Positions 26,243 to 34,015 of a stretch of 64,000 nt of DNA are shown here, piece by piece. The stretch is from Streptomyces lincolnensis. GTDB taxonomy: Bacteria > Actinomycetota > Actinomycetes > Streptomycetales > Streptomycetaceae. Where the stretch lies: NCBI RefSeq assembly GCF_021173675.1, contig NZ_JAIHON010000009.1, positions 1 through 64,000 on the forward strand, given 5' to 3'. A program made the position numbers and the translations under genes. The notes beneath the pieces were generated by a model. That model searched no databases. It saw only the letters and a program-made list of their open reading frames with translations, and was not told the DNA's origin. The number at the start of each line of letters is the position of its first letter. The stretch's first letter is position 1.

Positions 26243-27409
26243 GTGAATGAGTCGACATTTTCTCCCGGGGGTGGTCAACCAGGAACGCCTGCAGGGGCCC
26301 AGGGTCCCGCGGGGTTCGAGGCTGTCGGCTCCGTCGCGGTGCGCACCTTCGCAGCCCACCAGAGTCCGCAGGCGACTCGGACACACCACAGCATGGATGG
26401 CCATCACGTGAACGCCATGGCCGGCGACGGAAGTGGCGCGCCCCACAACCACTTCGCCGACTACGACGAACTGCCCGAGGGGCACTTCTACGACCCCGAC
26501 GCCGAGTACGAGCCCGACCCCGAGTACGCGGCCACGCTCGCGCCCGACGCTGCCCGTCAGCGCCGGGAGCGCATCGGCCCGACGGGCCGGCCGCTGCCGT
26601 ACTTCCCGATCCCGGGTCCGCTGACCGATCACGGACCCGCGAAGATCATCGCGATGTGCAACCAGAAGGGCGGCGTGGGCAAGACGACGTCGACCATCAA
26701 CCTGGGTGCCGCGCTCGCGGAGTACGGCCGTCGGGTGCTGCTCGTGGACTTCGACCCGCAGGGCGCGCTGTCGGTGGGTCTCGGTGTCAACCCGATGGAG
26801 CTCGACCTCACCGTCTACAACCTGCTCATGGAGCGGGGCATGGCGGCCGACGAGGTCCTGCTGAAGACCGCGGTCCCCAACATGGACCTGCTGCCGAGCA
26901 ACATCGACCTGTCCGCGGCGGAGGTCCAGCTGGTCTCCGAGGTCGCGCGCGAGTCGACGCTCCAGCGCGCCCTGAAGCCGCTCATGGCCGACTACGACTA
27001 CATCGTGATCGACTGTCAGCCCTCGCTCGGCCTGCTCACGGTGAACGCCCTGACGGCCGCGCACAAGGTGATAGTGCCACTGGAGTGCGAGTTCTTCGCG
27101 CTGCGTGGTGTCGCGCTGCTGACGGAGACCATCGAGAAGGTCCAGGAGCGGCTCAACCCCGAGCTGGAGCTCGACGGGATCCTCGCCACGATGTACGACT
27201 CGCGCACCGTGCACAGCCGTGAGGTGCTCGCGCGGGTCGTCGAGGCGTTCGACGACCACGTCTACCACACGGTCATCGGGCGCACGGTCCGCTTCCCGGA
27301 GACCACGGTCGCCGGAGAGCCGATCACCACGTACGCCTCCAACTCCGTCGGCGCCGCCGCCTACCGCCAGCTCGCCAGGGAGGTGCTCGCCCGGTGTCAC
27401 GCCGAGTGA
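26243..27409 (+). CDS. ParA/Soj-family ATPase of the scp locus
   Basis: 388 aa from GTG 26243 (AAGGAGG at 26225-26231). A ~130-residue poorly ordered acidic/His-rich N-terminal extension ends near RQRRERIGPTGRPLPYFPIPGPLTDHGP. Then come the deviant Walker A CNQKGGVGKTTSTINLGAALAEYGRRVLLVDFDPQGALS, Walker A' DYIVIDCQPSLGLLTVNAL and the C-terminal VHSREVLARVVEAFDDHVY. It is not the chromosomal parA of the origin region (no parB neighbour) but the ParA-like gene at the head of scpA-scpB-rluB, an order shared with mycobacteria. It probably helps position chromosome or condensin complexes. It overlaps the next gene by 16 nt. Confidence 0.93.
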   Translation: MNESTFSPGGGQPGTPAGAQGPAGFEAVGSVAVRTFAAHQSPQATRTHHSMDGHHVNAMAGDGSGAPHNHFADYDELPEGHFYDPDAEYEPDPEYAATLAPDAARQRRERIGPTGRPLPYFPIPGPLTDHGPAKIIAMCNQKGGVGKTTSTINLGAALAEYGRRVLLVDFDPQGALSVGLGVNPMELDLTVYNLLMERGMAADEVLLKTAVPNMDLLPSNIDLSAAEVQLVSEVARESTLQRALKPLMADYDYIVIDCQPSLGLLTVNALTAAHKVIVPLECEFFALRGVALLTETIEKVQERLNPELELDGILATMYDSRTVHSREVLARVVEAFDDHVYHTVIGRTVRFPETTVAGEPITTYASNSVGAAAYRQLAREVLARCHAE

Positions 27410-27972
27410 GTCTGCCGGGGGCCGACGAACTGTTCCGTACGACAGGGGGAATGGCGCTCCAGCCGTCCACTCCCCGGCGCCCGGCCAACGGCGAGGCCCG
27501 GGTGCCGGCGCCCGCGGGGGAGTCCGACGGGGCCGCGGCCCCGTCGCCGGAGGACGCGCCGCAGTCGGTGCCCGCCCAGGGCGGTGACGGCGAGGGCGCG
27601 GAGCACGTGGCCGCGGAGCCCGAGCCGGCCGACACCGGTGAGTCCCGCAGCCGCGGGGCCGGAGGAGACCGCTCGGGGCGGCGGCAGGGGGCGCAGGAAG
27701 GTTCTGCCTCCGCCAACGCCCAGCCCCGCAAACGCGGGCGGAGCCCCTCGCGCCGGCCCAGTGGGCGCGAACGCCACGACGAGAAGATCACGGTCTACGT
27801 CTCCGCCGAGGAGCTCATGGACCTGGAGCACGCGCGTCTGGTCCTGCGCGGCGAGCACGGACTCGCCGTGGACCGGGGGCGGATCGTCCGCGAGGCGGTC
27901 GCCGTCGTGCTGGCCGATCTGGAGTCCCGTGGGGACGCGAGCATTCTCGTACGACGACTGCGCGGGCGGTAG
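27394..27972 (+). CDS. Putative DNA-binding (ribbon-helix-helix-like) protein, ParA partner
   Basis: 192 aa from GTG 27394 (AGGGAGG at 27377-27383); GTG 27406 is an alternative overlapping the parA stop. Residues 1-125 are disordered, rich in P, A, E, G and R, and end in a basic patch RKRGRSPSRRPSGRERHDEK. The C-terminal ~65 residues are folded: KITVYVSAEELMDLEHARLVLRGEHGLAVDRGRIVREAVAVVLADLESRGDASILVRRLRGR, a beta strand followed by two helices as in ribbon-helix-helix proteins such as ParG/omega. Overlap with the ParA gene suggests a centromere-binding or ATPase-stimulating partner; this is inference. Confidence 0.8.
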   Translation: MSRRVSLPGADELFRTTGGMALQPSTPRRPANGEARVPAPAGESDGAAAPSPEDAPQSVPAQGGDGEGAEHVAAEPEPADTGESRSRGAGGDRSGRRQGAQEGSASANAQPRKRGRSPSRRPSGRERHDEKITVYVSAEELMDLEHARLVLRGEHGLAVDRGRIVREAVAVVLADLESRGDASILVRRLRGR

Positions 27973-27990
27973 CGGTAGCCTGCGAGGGCC

Positions 27991-29043
27991 ATGACCTCGA
28001 ACGACGCCACCGCCTCCGGCTCAGCAGCCGGTCGTCGGCGTGCGCTGGGGCGGGGGCCGGGCGCTCCGCGGGTTGAGCCGGAGAGCGAACCCGTGCCCGA
28101 GGTCGCGCCGGTGCCCGAGCCGGTACCTGAGGTCGAGTCCAGGGCTGAGGTCGAGTCCCGGCCTGACGTCGGTGAGACCGTCGACGGTCCCGTGGAACCG
28201 TCCGCCGCGCCCGACGAAACGCCCGACGGTGTCTTCAAGGTGCGGCTGGCCAACTTCGAGGGCCCCTTCGATCTGCTGCTCCAGTTGATCTCCAAGCACA
28301 AGCTGGACGTCACCGAGGTCGCGCTGTCGAAGGTGACCGACGAGTTCATGGCGCACATCAGGGCGATGGGGCCGGACTGGGATCTGGACCAGACGACCGA
28401 GTTCCTGGTCGTCGCCGCCACGCTGCTCGACCTCAAGGCCGCCCGGCTGCTGCCCGCCGCGGAGGTCGAGGACGAGGCCGACCTGGCGCTGCTCGAAGCG
28501 CGGGACCTGCTGTTCGCGCGGCTGCTCCAGTACCGGGCGTACAAGCAGATCGCCGAGATCTTCAGCGGGCGGCTGGACGAGGAGGCCCGGCGCTACCCCC
28601 GTACCGTCGGACTGGAACCGCACCACGCCGAGCTGCTGCCCGAGGTGGTCATCAGCATCGGGGCGGAGGGGTTCGCGAAGCTCGCCGTCAAGGCGATGCA
28701 GCCGAAGCCGCGACCGCAGGTGTACGTCGACCACATCCACGCGCCGCTGGTCAGCGTGCAGGAGCAGGCGGGCATCGTGGTCGCGCGGCTGAAGGAGCTC
28801 GGCGAGGCCAGCTTCCGGACGCTGGTCGAGGACACCGACGACACCCTCACCGTCGTAGCGCGCTTCCTGGCGCTGCTGGAGCTGTACCGCGAGAAGGCCG
28901 TGGCCCTGGACCAGGAGACCGCCCTCGGGGACCTGCTCGTGCGGTGGACGGGCGGGGACGGGGAGGAGACGCCGACGGTCACGGACGAGTTCGACCGGCC
29001 GCCCGAGGTGCCCCAGGACGAAGCCAAGGAGAAGAAGGCGTGA
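27991..29043 (+). CDS. scpA: Segregation and condensation protein A (kleisin)
   Basis: 350 aa from ATG 27991. An ~80-residue acidic V/P/E-rich N-terminal extension precedes the kleisin core FKVRLANFEGPFDLLLQLISKHKLDVTEVALSKVTDEFM. The core continues with TEFLVVAATLLDLKAARLLP and the C-terminal winged helix TVVARFLALLELYREKAVALDQ. It bridges SMC heads with ScpB during chromosome condensation. The stop overlaps the scpB GTG by 4 nt, indicating translational coupling. Confidence 0.96.
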   Translation: MTSNDATASGSAAGRRRALGRGPGAPRVEPESEPVPEVAPVPEPVPEVESRAEVESRPDVGETVDGPVEPSAAPDETPDGVFKVRLANFEGPFDLLLQLISKHKLDVTEVALSKVTDEFMAHIRAMGPDWDLDQTTEFLVVAATLLDLKAARLLPAAEVEDEADLALLEARDLLFARLLQYRAYKQIAEIFSGRLDEEARRYPRTVGLEPHHAELLPEVVISIGAEGFAKLAVKAMQPKPRPQVYVDHIHAPLVSVQEQAGIVVARLKELGEASFRTLVEDTDDTLTVVARFLALLELYREKAVALDQETALGDLLVRWTGGDGEETPTVTDEFDRPPEVPQDEAKEKKA

Positions 29044-29690
29044 GCGAGGAGAGCACCGAGGTCCCGGCCGGGCTGCGTACCGTCGCCGACCTCGATCTCA
29101 AGCCGGCCCTGGAGGCCGTGCTCATGGTCGTGGACGAGCCCGCGACCGAGGAGCACCTCTCGAAGATCCTGCAACGGCCCAAGCGGCGGATCGCGGACGC
29201 GCTGCGCGAGCTGGCCGACGAGTACACCGTGCAGGGACGCGGCTTCGAGCTGCGGCTGATCGCGGGGGGCTGGCGTTTCTACAGCCGTCCCGAGTACGCG
29301 GCGGCCGTCGAGGGCTTCGTCCTGGACGGCCAGCAGGCCCGGCTCACCCAGGCCGCGCTGGAGACGCTCGCGGTCGTCGCCTACCGCCAGCCGGTCAGCC
29401 GCAGCCGGGTCTCCGCGGTGCGCGGAGTGAACTGCGACGGCGTGATGCGCACCCTCCTCCAGCGCGGTCTGGTCCAGGAGGCGGGCACGGAACCCGAAAC
29501 AGGTGCGATCCTGTACACGACGACGAACTACTTTCTGGAGCGGATGGGCCTGCGCGGTCTGGACGAGCTCCCGGAGCTCGCGCCCTTCCTCCCGGAGGCG
29601 GAGGCGATCGAGGCCGAGACCCAGGAAGGCGTCCCGTCGTTCGATCCGGACGCGCCTGACGCGCCGGACGCACACCGGACAGACGACTAG
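29040..29690 (+). CDS. scpB: Segregation and condensation protein B
   Basis: 216 aa from GTG 29040, overlapping scpA as GTGA. Tandem winged-helix protein: LKPALEAVLMVVDEPATEEHLSKILQ, GFELRLIAGGWRFYSRPEYAAAVEGFV, LTQAALETLAVVAYRQPVSRSRVSAVRGVNCDGVMRTLLQRGLV and the final YTTTNYFLERMGLRGLDELPELAPFLPE. It forms the SMC-ScpAB complex with ScpA. The acidic tail (~25 aa) is extra. rluB follows after 11 nt. Confidence 0.96.
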   Translation: MSEESTEVPAGLRTVADLDLKPALEAVLMVVDEPATEEHLSKILQRPKRRIADALRELADEYTVQGRGFELRLIAGGWRFYSRPEYAAAVEGFVLDGQQARLTQAALETLAVVAYRQPVSRSRVSAVRGVNCDGVMRTLLQRGLVQEAGTEPETGAILYTTTNYFLERMGLRGLDELPELAPFLPEAEAIEAETQEGVPSFDPDAPDAPDAHRTDD

Positions 29691-29701
29691 ACGGAACTTT
29701 G

Positions 29702-30823
29702 ATGCGAAGCAGTAGCGGCAGGAACAGCAGCGGAAACAACGGCGGGAGCCGTGGTGGCAACAGCGGCGGCCGCGGCGGGAGCAGCGGTGGCCGCGGTAAC
29801 CACCGCGGCGCCGGGAACGACCGGGACGACAAGCAGGGCGGCCGGCCGAAGAAGCCGCGCCCGGAGGAGCGGCGCTACGACGTAGGGCCCGGCGCCTCCC
29901 CGGACGGGCCGAAGGCGGGGCGTGGCGGTGCCGCGCGGGGCGGGGCCAAGGGCGGGCCCAAGCAGTCCCAGCAGCAGCGCCGTGGCCGTACGGCTCCCGG
30001 CACCTCCCGTGAGTACGAGGCCCGGGCCGAGGAGCGCAACCGCGACCGGTACGCGGGCAAGAAGGACGTCAAGCCGCCCAAGACCTTCCCCGGCGCCGAG
30101 CAGGAGGGCGAGCGGCTGCAGAAGATCCTCGCGCGCGCCGGCTACGGCTCCCGGCGGGCCTGCGAGGAGCTGATCGAGCAGGCGCGGGTCGAGGTCAACG
30201 GCGAGATCGTCCTGGAGCAGGGCAAGCGCGTCGACCCGGAGAAGGACGAGGTCAAGGTCGACGGCCTGACCGTGGCGACGCAGTCGTACCAGTTCTTCTC
30301 GCTGAACAAGCCCGCCGGTGTCGTCTCGACGATGGAGGACACCGAGGGCCGGCAGTGCCTCGGGGACTACGTCACCAACCGTGAGACGCGGCTCTTCCAC
30401 GTGGGGCGGCTCGACACCGAGACCGAGGGCGTCATCCTCCTCACCAACCACGGCGAGCTGGCGCACCGGCTGACCCACCCCAAGTACGGTGTGAAGAAGG
30501 TCTACCTCGCGCACATCGTGGGCCCGATCCCGCGGGACCTGGGCAAGCAGCTCAAGGACGGCATCCAGCTGGAGGACGGCTACGCGCGCGCGGACCACTT
30601 CCGGGTCGTGGAGCAGACCGGCAAGAACTACCTGGTCGAGGTCACCCTCCACGAGGGCCGCAAGCACATTGTCCGGCGCATGCTGGCGGAGGCCGGCTTC
30701 CCGGTCGACAAGCTGGTGCGCGTCGCCTTCGGTCCGATCACCCTGGGCGACCAGAAGTCGGGCTGGCTGCGGCGGCTGTCCAACACCGAGGTCGGCATGC
30801 TGATGAAGGAAGTCGACCTCTAG
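29702..30823 (+). CDS. rluB: Ribosomal large-subunit pseudouridine synthase (RluB/RsuA family)
   Basis: 373 aa from ATG 29702 (in-frame TTG 29699 adjacent). Residues 1-~130 are a basic, Ser/Gly/Arg-rich disordered extension. The S4 domain follows (RLQKILARAGYGSRRACEELIEQARVEVNGEIV), then the catalytic domain: LNKPAGVVST, the active-site Asp in HVGRLDTETEGVILLTNHGELAHRLTHPKYGVKKVYLAHI, and HEGRKHIVRRMLAEAGFPVDKLVRVAFGPI. It isomerises a uridine in 23S rRNA. It is the last gene of the parA-scpAB operon, followed by a strong terminator. Confidence 0.95.
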   Translation: MRSSSGRNSSGNNGGSRGGNSGGRGGSSGGRGNHRGAGNDRDDKQGGRPKKPRPEERRYDVGPGASPDGPKAGRGGAARGGAKGGPKQSQQQRRGRTAPGTSREYEARAEERNRDRYAGKKDVKPPKTFPGAEQEGERLQKILARAGYGSRRACEELIEQARVEVNGEIVLEQGKRVDPEKDEVKVDGLTVATQSYQFFSLNKPAGVVSTMEDTEGRQCLGDYVTNRETRLFHVGRLDTETEGVILLTNHGELAHRLTHPKYGVKKVYLAHIVGPIPRDLGKQLKDGIQLEDGYARADHFRVVEQTGKNYLVEVTLHEGRKHIVRRMLAEAGFPVDKLVRVAFGPITLGDQKSGWLRRLSNTEVGMLMKEVDL

Positions 30824-30850
30824 GAAGCCCTCGCGAACGACGGATCACGT

Positions 30851-30891
30851 CGGCCGGTCCCGGATCCCTCCGGGACCGGCCGATGCCTTTT
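30851..30891 (+). terminator. Strong terminator after rluB
   Basis: CGGCCGGTCCCGG (30851-30863) pairs perfectly with CCGGGACCGGCCG (30870-30882) around a 6-nt loop, followed by ATGCCTTTT. It ends the parA-scp-rluB operon. Confidence 0.92.
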
Positions 30892-30931
30892 CGCCTCCCC
30901 GCCGGTCTGTATCGGTGACGGAGGGAGCACC

Positions 30932-31912
30932 ATGACCGCGACGACGTCGGAGCACGAGGACCACGAGGACCACGATGAGTTCGTACGGCTGACGGACCCG
31001 TACCGGCGGGAGCTGTTGGCGCACTGCTACCGGATGCTGGGCTCGCTGGACGAGGCCGAGGACCTCGTGCAGGAGACCTATCTGCGGGCCTGGCGGTCCT
31101 ACGACGGCTACGAGGGCCGGGCGTCCTTGCGGACCTGGCTGCACCGGATCGCCACCAACACGTGTCTGACGGCGCTGGAGAGCCGCGCGCGGCGTCCGCT
31201 GCCCTCGGGGCTCGGCGGGCCGTCCGAGGCCCCTGAGGAGCCGCTGAGGGCCTCCGCGACGGACGTTCCGTGGCTCCAGCCGCTTCCGGACGCGCTCGTG
31301 GACCCCGCGGCCGTCGTGGCGGCCCGCGGGAGTCTGCGGCTCGCGCTGGTCGCCGCGCTCCAGCACCTGCCGGCCCGGCAGCGGGCCGTGCTCATCCTGC
31401 GGGACGTGCTGGCCTGGCGGGCGCCGGAGGTCGCCTCGATGCTCGGCACCTCCACGGCCGCGGTGAAGAGCACCCTCCAGCGCGCGCGTGCCCGGCTCGA
31501 CGAGGTGGCCCCGGACGAGGAACTCGTCGTCGAGCCCGGGGGCGCCGCCGACCGCGAGGTGCTCGACCGCTACATGGCCGCCTTCGAGAACGCCGACCTG
31601 GACGCCCTGCTCGCGCTCCTCCAGGACGGCGTCGAGCTGGAGATGCCGCCCCACCTGGAGTGGTTCAGCGGGAAGAAGGACGCGCTGCGGTTCTTCGCGG
31701 CGCGGGTGCGCGAGCCGGGGCAGTTGCGGATGGTGTCGATCCGGGCCAACGGACAGCCGGCCGTCGCGATGTACGAGCGGGGCGCGGACGGTGTGCTGCG
31801 CGCGCACTCCGTGCAGGTGCTCACCGTCGAGGGTGACGAGGTCGCGCGGATCACGGCCTTCCTGGAACCGGCGCTGTTCGCCCGCTTCGGCCTGTCCCCG
31901 GTGCTGTCGTGA
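30932..31912 (+). CDS. ECF sigma factor with C-terminal SnoaL-like domain
   Basis: 326 aa from ATG 30932 (GGAGGGAG at 30920-30927). Region 2 is DPYRRELLAHCYRMLGSLDEAEDLVQETYLRAWRSYDGYEGRASLRTWLHRIATNTCL. Region 4 is LQHLPARQRAVLILRDVLAWRAPEVASMLGTSTAAVKSTLQRARARLDE. Residues ~205-326 form an NTF2/SnoaL-like domain, as in SigG/SigJ- and ECF41-type factors, where the tail modulates activity in place of an anti-sigma factor. No anti-sigma gene is adjacent. It is coupled by a GTGA overlap to the mycothiol-type protein downstream, which may belong to the same stress response. Confidence 0.93.
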   Translation: MTATTSEHEDHEDHDEFVRLTDPYRRELLAHCYRMLGSLDEAEDLVQETYLRAWRSYDGYEGRASLRTWLHRIATNTCLTALESRARRPLPSGLGGPSEAPEEPLRASATDVPWLQPLPDALVDPAAVVAARGSLRLALVAALQHLPARQRAVLILRDVLAWRAPEVASMLGTSTAAVKSTLQRARARLDEVAPDEELVVEPGGAADREVLDRYMAAFENADLDALLALLQDGVELEMPPHLEWFSGKKDALRFFAARVREPGQLRMVSIRANGQPAVAMYERGADGVLRAHSVQVLTVEGDEVARITAFLEPALFARFGLSPVLS

Positions 31913-32454
31913 ACCCCGGGGAGCTGCTGGAGCGTTCGCTCGCCTACGCGTGGGGGAGCGTCGCCGAGGTGGGCGACGCCGGTCTGCAGCGGCGCACACC
32001 GTGTGCCGCGTGGGACCTGGAGCAACTGCTCGGGCACCTCGACGACTCGCTGGACGCGCTGTACGAGGGGCTCACGGGCGGACGGATCGGGCTGTTGCCG
32101 CACACCGACCGCGCCTGCGGCTTCCGCACGCGCGCGCGTGCGGTGCTCGGCGCCTGGTCCGCCGGCCCGCCGGACCGGGTCCTCGTCGGTGAACGGCCGC
32201 TGGACGTGCGGGTGATGGCCGCCGTGGGCGCCGTCGAGATCGCCGTGCACGGCTGGGACGTGGCCCAGGCCTGCGGGCGGTCCCGGCCCGTCCCGGTCGC
32301 CCTCGCGGCCGAACTGCTGCCGGTCGTCCGCTGTCTGGTCGCGGAGGAGGACCGGGGGGTGCGGTTCGCCGCGCCGGTCGCCGTGCCGGAACGCGCCGGC
32401 CCGGACGCCCGTCTGCTGGCCTTCCTGGGGCGCCGCGATTCCTTTCCGGGGTGA
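31909..32454 (+). CDS. Mycothiol-dependent isomerase-like (TIGR03086-type, DinB fold) protein
   Basis: 181 aa from GTG 31909, overlapping the sigma gene by 4 nt. NPGELLERSLAYAWGSVAEVGDAGLQRRTPCAAWDLEQLLGHLDDSLDALYEGL carries the TPC-W-x-LxxLLxHL pattern of the maleylpyruvate isomerase/mycothiol-binding DinB superfamily. AVGAVEIAVHGWDVAQACGR holds the second metal-site histidines. It probably uses mycothiol in detoxification or isomerisation; substrate unknown. A perfect hairpin follows the stop. Confidence 0.85.
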   Translation: MNPGELLERSLAYAWGSVAEVGDAGLQRRTPCAAWDLEQLLGHLDDSLDALYEGLTGGRIGLLPHTDRACGFRTRARAVLGAWSAGPPDRVLVGERPLDVRVMAAVGAVEIAVHGWDVAQACGRSRPVPVALAAELLPVVRCLVAEEDRGVRFAAPVAVPERAGPDARLLAFLGRRDSFPG

Positions 32455-32462
32455 GGCGGGTC

Positions 32463-32500
32463 TGCCTTCCGTGAGTGACCTCAAGAACTCACGGAAGGCA
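32463..32500 (+). promoter_or_regulatory. Perfect 14-bp hairpin sequestering the MFS ribosome-binding site
   Basis: TGCCTTCCGTGAGT (32463-32476) and ACTCACGGAAGGCA (32487-32500) are exact inverse complements around a 10-nt loop. The right arm contains GGAAGG (32493-32498), the only Shine-Dalgarno-like sequence for the MFS ATG at 32506 (7-nt spacing). In RNA the site would be fully paired. Alternatively the dyad is a DNA operator, or a terminator for the sigma operon. Confidence 0.75.
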
Positions 32501-32505
32501 CGGTC

Positions 32506-33927
32506 ATGACCGAGCTCCTCAAGGCCCCCCTCGGCACCCCGCCCCCCGAGAAGTCACCACCACCGCGCGTGTGGACGGTGGTTCTCGCCGGGCTCGGGGC
32601 GCTGCTGTGCTCTCTCGACGTCGTGGTCGTCGCCACCGCGCTGCCCGCCCTGCGGACCGACTTCGGGGCGAGCCTGTCCGAGCTGGAATGGACGATCAAC
32701 GCCTACAACCTGGCCTTCGCCTGCCTCACCCTGACCGGCGCCGCGCTCGGCGACCGGTTCGGGCGGCGGCGCATGTACGTCGTCGGACTGGCCGTGTTCA
32801 CCCTGGCGTCCGCCGCCGCGGCGCTGTCCGGCGGCACGGACCAGCTCATCGGCGCGCGTGTCCTCCAGGGCGTCGGAGCCGCCGTCCTGCTGCCGCTCAC
32901 CCTGACCCTCATCAGCGAGGCCTTCCCGGCCGAGAAGCGGGGCGTGGCGATCGGCCTGTGGGGCGGGGTGACCGGGCTGGGTGTGGCGGCCGGGCCGGTG
33001 CTGGGCGGGGCCGTCACCGAGGGCCTGTCCTGGCAGTGGATCTTCTGGCTGAACGTGCCGATCGGGCTCGCGATGCTCCCCTTCGCCGCCACGAGGCTCC
33101 AGGAGAGCTACGGCACGCGGCCCCGGCTCGACATCGTGGGGTTGGTGCTGGCGGCCGTCGGTCTGACGGGTCTGGCCTGGGCGCCGGTGCGGGCGCCGGA
33201 GGCGGGGTGGGGGAGCGCGGAGGTGCTGACCGCGCTGGTCACCGGGGTGGTGTTCACCGCGGCCTTCCTCGGGTGGGAGCGCAAGGGCGCCCGGTATCCG
33301 ATGCTGCCCCTGGAACACTTCCGCCGACGCGGCTTCTCCACCGCCAACGCGGCCGCCTTCCTCCTCTTCGCCTCCCTGCTCGGCGCCCTCTTCACGGTCA
33401 CCCAGCTCCTCCAGTTCGGGCTCGGCTACTCACCCCTGGAGGCGGGCGTCCGCGTGCTCGTCTGGAACGGCATGCCCCTGCTGGTCGCCCCGATCGCGGG
33501 CGCCCTCGCGGACCGGTACGGCACCCGGCCCTTCATGCTGGCCGGTCTGGCCCTCCAGGGTCTGGGCCTCGCCCTGCTGGCCTGGCAGGTCGAACCCGGC
33601 GTCGGCTACGGCCGTCTCGTCGTCCCGCTGGTCATCGCGGGCGTCGGCATCTCCCTGGTGTTCCCGAGCGTGGCCAACGCCGTGACCGCCTCGGTGCCGC
33701 TGAGCGAGGCGGGCATCGCGGCCGGCGTCAACAACGCGCTCCGCGAACTGGGCGGGGTCTTCGGCGTCGCCGCCGTCGCCGCGGTCTTCACCACCTACGG
33801 CGGCTACGCCTCACCGGCCGACTTCGTGGACGGGGCCGCGCCCGCGCTGTGGGTGTCGGCGGGGGTGGCGGCCACCGGGGCGCTGGTCGCGGTGTTCGCG
33901 CCGCCGCGAGCCGCCTCCGGTACGTAG
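32506..33927 (+). CDS. MFS drug-resistance transporter (DHA2, 14-TM)
   Basis: 473 aa from ATG 32506. It has about 14 hydrophobic segments. Motif A is GAALGDRFGRRRMYVVG (residues ~78-94), motif C-like GPVLGGAVTEGLSWQWIFWLNVPIGL follows, and LDVVVVATALPAL in TM1 is the DHA2 motif D1. It is probably a proton-coupled exporter of amphipathic drugs or an endogenous metabolite. No cognate regulator gene is adjacent. The RBS lies in a perfect hairpin, so translation may be gated. It may be co-transcribed with the ECF sigma pair 51 bp upstream. Confidence 0.92.
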   Translation: MTELLKAPLGTPPPEKSPPPRVWTVVLAGLGALLCSLDVVVVATALPALRTDFGASLSELEWTINAYNLAFACLTLTGAALGDRFGRRRMYVVGLAVFTLASAAAALSGGTDQLIGARVLQGVGAAVLLPLTLTLISEAFPAEKRGVAIGLWGGVTGLGVAAGPVLGGAVTEGLSWQWIFWLNVPIGLAMLPFAATRLQESYGTRPRLDIVGLVLAAVGLTGLAWAPVRAPEAGWGSAEVLTALVTGVVFTAAFLGWERKGARYPMLPLEHFRRRGFSTANAAAFLLFASLLGALFTVTQLLQFGLGYSPLEAGVRVLVWNGMPLLVAPIAGALADRYGTRPFMLAGLALQGLGLALLAWQVEPGVGYGRLVVPLVIAGVGISLVFPSVANAVTASVPLSEAGIAAGVNNALRELGGVFGVAAVAAVFTTYGGYASPADFVDGAAPALWVSAGVAATGALVAVFAPPRAASGT

Positions 33928-33944
33928 ACCCCACGCCTCAGGGG

Positions 33945-33974
33945 TTGTGCGGACACCCCCGCCCTCTTTATAGT
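33945..33974 (+). promoter_or_regulatory. Promoter of the nrtR-like operon
   Basis: TTGTGC (33945-33950), 18-bp spacer, TATAGT (33969-33974). The predicted start near 33981 lies inside the first operator palindrome. This is one of the clearest vegetative-type promoters in the window. Confidence 0.7.
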
Positions 33975-34001
33975 CGTAGTGACTATTAGTCGAAGTGACT
34001 A
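33971..34001. promoter_or_regulatory. Tandem palindromic operators TAGTC-N5-GACTA
   Basis: Two 15-bp palindromes, TAGTCGTAGTGACTA (33971-33985) and TAGTCGAAGTGACTA (33987-34001), are spaced 16 bp centre to centre, or about one and a half helical turns. They overlap the -10 and the transcription start, so a bound regulator would block transcription. The downstream gene encodes a Nudix-winged-helix protein of the NrtR type, the obvious candidate for autoregulation. Confidence 0.85.
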
Positions 34002-34015
34002 TTAAGGGGGTGGGG

